DNA of 64,000 nt from Anaerolineales bacterium (GTDB lineage: Bacteria; Chloroflexota; Anaerolineae; Anaerolineales; Villigracilaceae), in NCBI GenBank assembly GCA_016744335.1, contig JADGEO010000012.1, forward strand, positions 1 through 64,000, read 5' to 3'. Of this stretch, positions 43,621 to 50,847 are shown one piece after another; within the stretch, counting starts at the first letter, position 1; every line of letters begins with the position of its first letter. Under the pieces are notes generated by a model. It was not told the DNA's origin and searched no databases. It saw nothing but the letters and a program-made list of their open reading frames with translations. Position numbers and translations under genes: made by a program.

Positions 43621-43680
43621 CTCTGGGACTTATATGAGTTAACACCCGAAGAAATCGCGGTTGTGGAGGGGCGTAGGCCT
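43621..43680 (+). pseudogene. second methylase/HsdS-type tail fragment
   Basis: The frame LWDLYELTPEEIAVVEGRRP directly precedes array 2. It resembles the tail fragment at 42474 (LYKLTPEEIALVE). No upstream coding region belongs to it, so it looks like a leftover of a rearrangement or duplication. Confidence 0.5.
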
Positions 43681-43868
43681 GCCCCCTTCTGTCCTGTGGA
43701 CATCTTCCCCCGAGGGGGGAAGAGTTGCGCCCCCTTTTGCCCTGCGGGCATTTTCCCCCGAGGGGGAAGAGTTGCGCCCCCTTTTGCCCTGCGGGCATTT
43801 TCCCCGAGGGGGAAGAGTTGCGCCCCCTTTTGCCCTGCGAGCATTTTCCCCCGAGGGGGGAAGAATTT
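43681..43868. repeat. array 2 of the 47-bp double-hairpin repeat
   Basis: Four units (period 48, 46, 47) of the same repeat as array 1 are present. The small hairpin reads TGTCC/GGACA in the first unit and TGCCC/GGGCA in the next two. The two arrays flank rhuM in the same orientation. Confidence 0.93.
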
Positions 43869-43884
43869 GGAAAAGGAGAATATT

Positions 43885-44091
43885 ATGTCAAAAATCAACT
43901 ATGAAATCGTAAAGAAAATCGGGGTGCTTTCCACGTCTGCTAAAGGCTGGACGAAGGAATTGAATCTGGTTAGTTGGAATGATCGGGCGGCGAAGTATGA
44001 TCTGCGGGATTGGTCGCCTGAGCATGAGAAGATGGGGAAGGGGATTACGCTCACAGAAGATGAGGTGAAGGCGTTGAAAGCGTTGTTGTAG
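43885..44091 (+). CDS. PC4/YdbC-like single-stranded DNA-binding protein
   Basis: This 68-residue protein begins MSKINYEIVKKIGVLSTSAK and continues GWTKELNLVSWNDRAAKYDL and RDWSPEHEKMGKGITLTEDE. It matches the YdbC family of PC4-like proteins, which bind single-stranded DNA and may affect transcription. A GGAG site lies 8 bases before the ATG, at the edge of repeat array 2. It is the last gene of the island. Two terminator-like hairpins follow. Confidence 0.88.
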   Translation: MSKINYEIVKKIGVLSTSAKGWTKELNLVSWNDRAAKYDLRDWSPEHEKMGKGITLTEDEVKALKALL

Positions 44092-44184
44092 TGGAAGTAG
44101 AAAAAAGTCTACGCCAAGATAACGCCAATTAATGGCAAGCAAGCCAAAAACGCGCGCGAAGCGGTATTTCATTTGCTGGCTTTA

Positions 44185-44216
44185 GGAACCCGTTCCCTCT
44201 AAGGGAACGCGTTCCC
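44185..44216 (+). terminator. terminator-like hairpin of the AACCCGTTCCC family
   Basis: GAACCCGTTCCC/GGGAACGCGTTCCC can form alternative stems around TCTAA. The same core is found at 16534 and 32841, but no T run follows directly here. Confidence 0.6.
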
Positions 44217-44245
44217 TCTAAGGTCTCGAATCCCCTTATCCCAAA

Positions 44246-44286
44246 GAAAAGAACTCCTCAAATAAAATTGAAGAGTTCTTTTTTTG
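44246..44286. terminator. bidirectional terminator before the LysM gene end
   Basis: AAAAGAACTC/GAGTTCTTTTTTT with a 16-base loop lies between convergent genes and has A and T runs on both sides. Confidence 0.85.
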
Positions 44287-44313
44287 CTTTCATTTGCTTC
44301 TATTCTTGTAGTT

Positions 44314-45126
44314 TTAATCTGTGGTAGTTGATGTAGGCGGGATGTATATATCGGTAGCGGTGGGCTGAGGCGTAGATGTGGGCACAGAAGTAGAGGTATT
44401 CGTTTCGCTGGGCGGAAGCGTTGTTTCAGTTGCGGTTGATGTGGATACAGCTGTAGAGGCTGTGGCACTGGGGGCGGGTGTTGATGTTGATATAGATGGG
44501 GTAGGCGTGTTGGTATAAATGGGCGGGGTGCTTGTTGCCACATTTGGCACGTAGAGTTTTTGCCCTACGGTGATACTTGTTGAAGCCCCCATACAGTTTG
44601 CGAACTGTAATTTTGCAGTGGTTACGCGGTATTTTAGGCTAATTCTAAATAGATTATCGCCCGACTGAACGGTGTAGAAAACCCAACTGGCTGGCGGTCC
44701 GCAAGGGATGTAGGTGGATGTGGCGGTAGGGGGAACGTAAATAAGGGTAGAGGGGATTAGCGTATCTCTACTTAGACAATTTTCTTCTTTTAGGGTTTCT
44801 GGGGTTGTGCCGTATCGTGTAGCCACATTCTCTAAGGTGTCGCCGATTTTGACGACATAGGCTATCCAGCCACTAGGCGGGGGGCAGGATGTTGGAGGAA
44901 GGAGGGTGGCGGTAGCCGAGGGGGAGACTGCGGCGGTGGCAGAGGGAAGTAAGCCGGGGGTGGAGGCAGTTTCCGATTCGAGCGTGGGTGGGCTTGTTTG
45001 TGTGATGGTGGGCGCGGGGTTGCTTACTTGGTTTTCTGCTAAAACCGCTGAAAGCCCGCCCAATACAAGCAGAAGGGAGATTATTGCAAAAAGGATGCTA
45101 ACGCCGTGGTGTCGCAGGGTTTGCAT
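44314..45126 (-). CDS. LysM-domain envelope protein
   Basis: This 270-residue protein has an N-terminal membrane segment (VSILFAIISLLLVLGGLSAVLA) and a Thr/Pro-rich stretch. Two LysM domains follow, each introduced by CPPPSGW or CGPPASW: YVVKIGDTLENVATRYG...LIYVP (about 90-140) and YTVQSGDNLFRISLKYR...KLYVP (about 148-198). A long Thr/Ser/Pro tail ends the protein. LysM domains bind peptidoglycan or related glycans. It is 11 bases downstream of the histidine-kinase-like gene on the same strand. No enzymatic domain is seen. Confidence 0.88.
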   Translation of the reverse strand: MQTLRHHGVSILFAIISLLLVLGGLSAVLAENQVSNPAPTITQTSPPTLESETASTPGLLPSATAAVSPSATATLLPPTSCPPPSGWIAYVVKIGDTLENVATRYGTTPETLKEENCLSRDTLIPSTLIYVPPTATSTYIPCGPPASWVFYTVQSGDNLFRISLKYRVTTAKLQFANCMGASTSITVGQKLYVPNVATSTPPIYTNTPTPSISTSTPAPSATASTAVSTSTATETTLPPSETNTSTSVPTSTPQPTATDIYIPPTSTTTD

Positions 45127-45136
45127 AGTGTCCCCT

Positions 45137-47515
45137 TTACTCCTCTAAATTAGAAGTAGATATGGGCAAGATAACGCTAAAGGTTGCGCCAACACTTTCT
45201 TCTGAGTTGACCCAAATGCGTCCGTTTTGTGCTTCGGTGAGGGTTTTGGCAATAGAGAGACCTACGCCCGTATCACCAACACCTTGAATAAGAACATTTT
45301 CGGCGCGATATAGACGAGAAAAGACACGTGTTAAATCTTCTGAGGGAATTCCGCCACCTGTGTCAGAGACTTGCATGAGGATAAAATCTTGCTCTTTTTC
45401 TATATGGTTTTGAACGTGCAGGGTGATTGTGCCTTCTACAGGAGAAGCGGCACCCGCATTTTGCAATAAGTGAATTAGTATTTGTTGGATGGCATCTGCG
45501 TCAGCATGGATTGGGGGAAGCGTTTTGGGCAATTCAAGATGAATAGAGATGTTTTTCTCGCGTGCCTGATTGCCTGTATATGCCATTGCTTTGTCGATGA
45601 TTTCGTTTAGGTCAACGGGTTCTGTTTTTAGTTCTGAAAGATCGAGTTCAAGTGTAGAGATTTGGATAATATCGTCTACCAAACTGCCTATTCTTTCTAT
45701 AGAGGCTTTGATGCGGTCAACAAATTTTCGTTGTAATGCGCCTAAAATACCAACAGATTCGCCAAGAAGCAGATCGGTGTATCCAACAATAGAAGACATC
45801 GGCTGGCGTAGTTCTTGGGAGATAGAGGCAATGACAGCCGCTTGCTCATTGGGTGTTTCTTCACGAGGTGCGCTTTCTAGCTCTAAAATACGGAGGTTTG
45901 CTTTTGCTTGTTGATTTTGCAAATGAGCGACTTCGCGGAGGGAGGCTCTTAATTCTTTTTCAATTTGCTCTGAGCCTGCATTTGTGATTAGACTCATTTT
46001 TTCTTCTGTGGCTTCAAAGTTGCGTGTGTTTAGTTCTTCGTTTTCTTTGTGAAGCCTTGTTATTTCTTGTTGCGCTTCTTCTTGAAGTGCAAGTAGAGTT
46101 TCTATCTTTTCACTTTGGTCTTCGCTATCAGTGGGTGCTTTTTCAATTTCTTGTAGTTGTGTTGAGAGTGCGTTTTTCTCATCTCTGAGTGATTCTATCT
46201 GGAGACGGTATTCATTCGCTAATTCTTCACCTCTTTCTTTGCTACGTGTAACTTCATCTAGTTTTTGACCGCGCTCGATAATAGATGTCAAAGAAGAGGA
46301 GATATTTTCTAAGAATGCTTGGTCATCTGCATCCCATAGACGATTAGAGTAGGGTGAAAGAAGCAAAATGCCACCAATTGATTTTTTGCCCTCTGTCATA
46401 ATTGGTGCGCTAAGTAAATGCCCTGGGTTGGCTATGTTGAGCAAATTGCCCAATCCTTGTAAGTCGGGCGAGGTGCTACTTTGGGGCAGGCGTAAGGATT
46501 TGCCGCGCTGGAGGGCATTTGCCAACATGGGAATTATTTCTTTGCTGAGGCTAGAGCCTTCGCGGTTTTCTTCGCGGATCAAATCGTAACCGCTAGCAAT
46601 TACCATGTGGTTGCTATCTTCGCTCAGGTAAATCAAGAAGCTCAAGTCGGCAAACATAGTCTGCGAAATGGCGCGTGTAATCGCATCGTTGATTTTATTT
46701 GTATCTGTCTCAGAAGCCAAAGAGAGCAAAGCGTGAAAGGTTTTGGGGTCGGTGCTATAACGTCTTCTTTCTCGGGTAGGCATATCGTCTTCGTTTCGCA
46801 CAAGCGTGGGGCTATGGTGGCTGGCTAAGGGAGTGGATGGGCTAGGAAAACGCTGAGGAAGGGTAAGAAGAATTGGGAATGCGGCTAAATAAAATATCCG
46901 TACAATGCCGGGAAAGCTCCCTTCACCATAACCGAAAATAAGATGTAAGCTATGCCCTGCTAGTGCTAAGAGCATAAAACTTAAGCCTTGCCCCCAACCA
47001 TTAGGACGGCGAATGGAGAGTGCAATTCCCGCAACGATAATAAGTGCAATCGCCAAATATTGCCAAATGCTATCCTGAAGGGTGGTATTATAAGCCAGCG
47101 CAGTGGTTTGTGGTATCCACGATACATAGCTTAACGCCAAGGCAGTAAGAACAAGTAAACTTAAGAGTGCATTTCCTGCATCGGCGGGGCGATTGGGTTC
47201 GGGGAAAAGCCACATCCACCCAATCCAAATTAGGCTAAATAGGTTAATTGCACGTGCTAGAGGCGGCAAGACCAACATAGGATCTATAACTGCCTGCCAA
47301 GATAAGGCACTAATAATAAAAAGGATGAACTGCCCTAGCAGTAAGACCGACAGCCCTAGCATTGTCCTTTTTAGTTGAGGAAAGTGGCTTATACGCCAGT
47401 GGTTAAAGGCAACTTGCAATGCCCCCATAATTGAAAATACCAAAACCAGATGGTAAATCAAGTTGCCGGGAGATTCTGTCAAAATAGAAGTGAGTTGATA
47501 TAGTAGTTCATTCAT
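45137..47515 (-). CDS. GAF sensor histidine-kinase-like protein lacking the phospho-accepting His
   Basis: The 792-residue protein has about seven N-terminal membrane helices (1-210), a GAF domain (about 255-410), a long coiled coil, a HisKA-like dimerisation domain and a HATPase domain. The H-box reads SQELRQP, with Gln567 (CAA at 45815-45817) where His is expected. The ATP-binding motifs remain (LLQNAGAA, DTGGGIPSEDL, GVGDTGVGLSIAK). It may therefore bind ATP without autophosphorylation, or signal by conformation. No response regulator gene adjoins it. A TATAAT lies 14 bases before the ATG on the minus strand. Confidence 0.85.
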   Translation of the reverse strand: MNELLYQLTSILTESPGNLIYHLVLVFSIMGALQVAFNHWRISHFPQLKRTMLGLSVLLLGQFILFIISALSWQAVIDPMLVLPPLARAINLFSLIWIGWMWLFPEPNRPADAGNALLSLLVLTALALSYVSWIPQTTALAYNTTLQDSIWQYLAIALIIVAGIALSIRRPNGWGQGLSFMLLALAGHSLHLIFGYGEGSFPGIVRIFYLAAFPILLTLPQRFPSPSTPLASHHSPTLVRNEDDMPTRERRRYSTDPKTFHALLSLASETDTNKINDAITRAISQTMFADLSFLIYLSEDSNHMVIASGYDLIREENREGSSLSKEIIPMLANALQRGKSLRLPQSSTSPDLQGLGNLLNIANPGHLLSAPIMTEGKKSIGGILLLSPYSNRLWDADDQAFLENISSSLTSIIERGQKLDEVTRSKERGEELANEYRLQIESLRDEKNALSTQLQEIEKAPTDSEDQSEKIETLLALQEEAQQEITRLHKENEELNTRNFEATEEKMSLITNAGSEQIEKELRASLREVAHLQNQQAKANLRILELESAPREETPNEQAAVIASISQELRQPMSSIVGYTDLLLGESVGILGALQRKFVDRIKASIERIGSLVDDIIQISTLELDLSELKTEPVDLNEIIDKAMAYTGNQAREKNISIHLELPKTLPPIHADADAIQQILIHLLQNAGAASPVEGTITLHVQNHIEKEQDFILMQVSDTGGGIPSEDLTRVFSRLYRAENVLIQGVGDTGVGLSIAKTLTEAQNGRIWVNSEESVGATFSVILPISTSNLEE

Positions 47516-47656
47516 AATGGGTATCTAAGATTATACTTGCTTTTTGAAAAAAAAAGAAACGAAGGCACGAAATTGCAATATAATGGGGGGAATGAGTGAT
47601 AAAGGTAGCGAGGTGACAAGAGTGGCAAAGGTAATGAAAGGTTCTAAAGGCTAAGG

Positions 47657-49096
47657 ATGCTAAAAAAAATACTAATTATTATTATATTATTTGCGCTTAT
47701 TATTTCGCCGCGCATTATTTTGGGCTTAGGTAGCGAGCAATCTGCAAAAGAAGCCCTTAGCAGGGGTGATTTTTCTTCTGCATCTAAGGAGTATGAATTA
47801 GCGGCACAACGTCTTTTTTGGCGAGATGATTTATGGAATAATGTAGGAAAAACAAAGTTGATTTCAGGGCAAAGGGCAGAAGCCCTGCTTGCCTATAAAA
47901 TGGCAAAAGAAAAGGACGTGCTCTCAGCTTTTGGGTGGGAGGTTTTAGGAGAAGAAAGTTGGCAAAATGGAAATTACAGAGAGGCACTTAATCTTTGGCA
48001 AGAAGGATTAACGCATTACCCTAAATATTTTGAGTTTTATTCATATTTAGCAATGGCGTACCGAGAAAAAGGCGATTATATCTCCGAGCAAGGCGCGCTT
48101 GAAAGTTACCTAAAATTTGAGAGTGATACGCCAGAGACAGCTCATCTTCATTATCGGTTGGGCTTGCTCCTTATGCTTGATTCCCCTGAAAAAGCATTGG
48201 AAGAATTGACGCGAGCGGCACGCGCGGACGATGAGTTTGCTCCCGTTGTCGATACTTTGCGCGCATCCCTTAACTTGGCACTGCTAGAGAGCGACCCAGC
48301 CCTGAGCGCAATTCTGCTCGGACGCGGGCTTGCGCTGGTAGACGAATGGCAACTCGCCGCGCGGATATTCACTAGGGCAACCCAAGATTACCCTACGAAC
48401 GAATCCGCTTGGGCTTGGTTAGGGGAAGCAAAACAGCACCTCGAAGGGGACGTTCTTCTCGAAGAGGACGCCCTTCCCGAAGGTGACGCTCTTACAGATT
48501 TAGACCAAGCACTTAATCTTAATCCAAATTCAGTTTTAGTCCGTTCTTTGCGAGGGCTTTATTGGCAACGTGAGGGAAAACTAGAAGAGGCTTTGCAGGA
48601 GTTTCAGATTGCTGTTAAGATAGAACCAGAAAACCCAAATTGGCACACAGCCTTAGGAGAGATTTATGCTCGTATGGGCGATTTATCTTCTGCGCATTTA
48701 GCTTATGAGCGTGCGACAGTTCTTGCGCCTAATGACCCGTATTCTTGGCAGTCGTTGGCTCTTTTTTCAATAAATTATGCTGTACAACCAGAAGATATAG
48801 CTTTGCCCGCCGCTCAAAAAGCCTATGCTTTGCGTCCCAAAGAAGCGGCGTTTGCAGATACTTTGGGCTGGGTTTATTTTGGCATGGAGCAAGATAGAGA
48901 AGCCGAAGAACAGTTTTTATTTGCTCTCATGCTTGACCCTGACTTCGCTACAGCACACCTTCATTTGGGGATGTTGTATTTACAGCGAAGCCATCTCAAT
49001 TTAGCTTACGAATCACTCTTGCGTGCTCGTGACCTTGCGGTTGATGCTTGGGTCGCAGAGCAAGCTACACGGCTTTTGGATGAGTATTTTCAATAA
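47657..49096 (+). CDS. TPR-repeat protein with N-terminal membrane anchor
   Basis: This 479-residue protein has a hydrophobic N-terminus (KKILIIIILFALIISPRIIL) followed by TPR helices through the rest. Motif-like units include WEVLGEESWQNGNYREALNL, the AYREKGDYISEQGALESYL region and TALGEIYARMGDLSSAHLAY. TPR proteins are scaffolds for protein complexes. An acidic insert near residue 265 (LEEDALPEGDAL) is encoded by a short direct repeat. It is 12 bases upstream of a lipoprotein gene and is probably cotranscribed. Its function is unknown. Confidence 0.85.
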   Translation: MLKKILIIIILFALIISPRIILGLGSEQSAKEALSRGDFSSASKEYELAAQRLFWRDDLWNNVGKTKLISGQRAEALLAYKMAKEKDVLSAFGWEVLGEESWQNGNYREALNLWQEGLTHYPKYFEFYSYLAMAYREKGDYISEQGALESYLKFESDTPETAHLHYRLGLLLMLDSPEKALEELTRAARADDEFAPVVDTLRASLNLALLESDPALSAILLGRGLALVDEWQLAARIFTRATQDYPTNESAWAWLGEAKQHLEGDVLLEEDALPEGDALTDLDQALNLNPNSVLVRSLRGLYWQREGKLEEALQEFQIAVKIEPENPNWHTALGEIYARMGDLSSAHLAYERATVLAPNDPYSWQSLALFSINYAVQPEDIALPAAQKAYALRPKEAAFADTLGWVYFGMEQDREAEEQFLFALMLDPDFATAHLHLGMLYLQRSHLNLAYESLLRARDLAVDAWVAEQATRLLDEYFQ

Positions 49097-49108
49097 TAGG
49101 GTAAAAAA

Positions 49109-49741
49109 ATGAAAACAAAAATTTTCTTAGTGCTTTTTTCTCTTTCTATTCTTCTTGCCGCTTGCCAGCCCGAGCCTGAGCCATTGTCAGGAGATATTCT
49201 GTTTGAAGATGATTTCTCAACAACAGAAAATCAGTGGACGAGTCTTGCCAATGAGGGAGGAGCGATGGGGTATGATGCCGGCGGATTCAGATTCTTTATT
49301 CGTGATGAGGGGCTAAATTATTGGTCTACCCCCAGCTTAACCTTCACCGACACGCGCATAGAAACAGATGTCTTTCAATATGCAGGACCTGCCGAAAATC
49401 GACTGGGTCTGATTTGCCGTTACCAAAACGACCAAAATTATTATTTCTTTGTCATTAGCGCAGATGGCTATTACGCAATAGGAAAAATGAAAGCGGGCGA
49501 GCAAACTCTTCTCAAGCAAGAGGCAATGCAGTTTTCAGATGAAATTAAAATAGGGCGGGCTATAAATCACCTGCGCGCCGATTGCCAAGGAAGCACCTTG
49601 CAGTTTTTCGTCAATAATGCCTCAGTTGCAAGGGTTGATGACAAAGATTTTTCGGAGGGCGATGTTGGCTTGTTGGTGGGGACTTTTGATGAAGGTGAGG
49701 TAGATATTCTTTTTGATAACTTTATTGTGCTACAGCCATAA
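49109..49741 (+). CDS. lipoprotein with concanavalin/LamG-like beta-sandwich
   Basis: This 210-residue predicted lipoprotein (MKTKIFLVLFSLSILLAAC, Cys19) has a beta-sandwich domain: ILFEDDFSTTENQW, RLGLICRYQND, HLRADCQGSTLQFFVNN and VGLLVGTFDEGEV. This pattern resembles LamG or DUF1080-type sugar-binding folds. The Cys residues in LICRY and LRADC may pair. It is a clear paralogue of the convergent lipoprotein at 49820-50470. The ligand is unknown. Confidence 0.85.
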   Translation: MKTKIFLVLFSLSILLAACQPEPEPLSGDILFEDDFSTTENQWTSLANEGGAMGYDAGGFRFFIRDEGLNYWSTPSLTFTDTRIETDVFQYAGPAENRLGLICRYQNDQNYYFFVISADGYYAIGKMKAGEQTLLKQEAMQFSDEIKIGRAINHLRADCQGSTLQFFVNNASVARVDDKDFSEGDVGLLVGTFDEGEVDILFDNFIVLQP

Positions 49742-49762
49742 TGAAGAATAGACATCTTAAAT

Positions 49763-49803
49763 AAAAAAGGATGAACTTTATATTAAAGTTCATCCTTTTT
49801 TTG
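49763..49803. terminator. bidirectional terminator between paralogous lipoprotein genes
   Basis: AAAGGATGAACTTTA/TAAAGTTCATCCTTT, a perfect 15-bp stem with a TAT loop, has A and T runs on both sides. Confidence 0.93.
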
Positions 49804-49819
49804 TTGATTTCACATATTG

Positions 49820-50470
49820 CTAGGGCTTGCTAACTAAAAAGTTATCAAAATCGATTTCAGTGCTAGACACGTCAAAAGTACCTGCCATAAGCCCTACGTC
49901 TCCGCTGGTATAGGCGGTATCTGTAGCGGTGGCAACTTCCTGACCATTAACGTAGAAAGTCAGTGTACTGCCTATACAATCGGCGCGTAACTTATTGCTA
50001 ACATTCCCTTGGCTGACGGCATCAGAAGGAACCATTTGCTCAGACGAGATATATTCCTGATCTCCTTCAGAAACTTTGCCAATTACAGCATAACCATCAC
50101 TGCTGATATTAAAATAATAAAAATTAGGCGCATCTACGGCACCTGAATATCGGCAAATTAGCCCGAAGTTATTATCGTTTTCGCCGCCAATTTTTGTGGC
50201 ATCTACTTCTACGCGCACATCGCCATCGAAGTTCTTGCTTGGGTTTGCCCAAATATCATAAGAAGGCACCTTTACTTGCATTCGATATACGCCATCACTA
50301 TAGCCGGTGAAACCGTCTTCCCATTCGGCACTATCCCAGCCGCTGTTTGATTCCGAGAAATCGTCTTGAAATAAGATGTTTTCATCCGCAGGAGCTGTGT
50401 CTGAGAAGACGCTACAGGCTAGGGTGGCAAGCAGTAGAAGAAATAATAGGGGGATTAGTTTTTTTTGCAT
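49820..50470 (-). CDS. lipoprotein, paralogue of the convergent neighbour
   Basis: This 216-residue predicted lipoprotein has signal MQKKLIPLLFLLLLATLAC (Cys19). It shares the beta-sandwich pattern of its convergent neighbour: ILFQDDFSESNSGWD, FGLICRYSGAV, KLRADCIGSTLTFYVNGQEV (in parts) and VGLMAGTFDVSS. The paired Cys residues are conserved. The two genes face each other across one terminator, which suggests an old inverted duplication. No function is known beyond a likely surface-exposed binding domain. Confidence 0.85.
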   Translation of the reverse strand: MQKKLIPLLFLLLLATLACSVFSDTAPADENILFQDDFSESNSGWDSAEWEDGFTGYSDGVYRMQVKVPSYDIWANPSKNFDGDVRVEVDATKIGGENDNNFGLICRYSGAVDAPNFYYFNISSDGYAVIGKVSEGDQEYISSEQMVPSDAVSQGNVSNKLRADCIGSTLTFYVNGQEVATATDTAYTSGDVGLMAGTFDVSSTEIDFDNFLVSKP

Positions 50471-50634
50471 TTTGTGTTCCTTATCTAATTGGATGGGACA
50501 ATTCTCGAAGAACTCAAATACTGAGTTCTTCGTTTTTACTGAAAGATACGATGACGATATGCGGCGAGGTACGCGTTTTGGGCTTGGTTGCCGAGCTTTG
50601 AGCGATAAACACCTTTATATCAAAAAGATGTCAA

Positions 50635-50689
50635 TTTGAGACACTCATATTTGAGGCACTCATATTTGAGACACTCATATTTGAGGCAC
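50635..50689. repeat. 15-bp tandem repeat
   Basis: TTTGAGACACTCATA and TTTGAGGCACTCATA alternate over 3.7 copies. The unit differs at one position in a strict A/G alternation. It lies in the gap 50471-50847, which holds no gene. Confidence 0.9.
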
Positions 50690-50714
50690 GCGCTTCGCGG
50701 CTTTTTTTCCTTTA

Positions 50715-50807
50715 TTAGACTCTTGCATAAGTGCTCTAGCCGCCGTCCTCAGCGGCGTGTTTTAGAGAAGCCTGCGTAGAGAAAACAGACTTTTGCAAGA
50801 GGCCTAG
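50715..50807. mobile_element. 93-bp MITE-like element
   Basis: Imperfect terminal inverted repeats, TTAGACTCTTGCATAAGT on the left and ACTTTTGCAAGAGGCCTAG on the right, enclose an internal GCCGCCG...CAGCGGCG hairpin. No reading frame fits. It looks like a non-autonomous element. No matching transposase is in the window. Confidence 0.45.
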
Positions 50808-50847
50808 TTCAAATTCTACTTCATTTTTTAGGATTCAATAGCGAATG

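Noticed and set aside
42270-43868. Possible CRISPR arrays or proline-rich proteins in the 47-bp repeats
   Set aside because: The repeats are contiguous without spacers. The long frames on both strands are periodic products of the repeat unit, with no start context or family.
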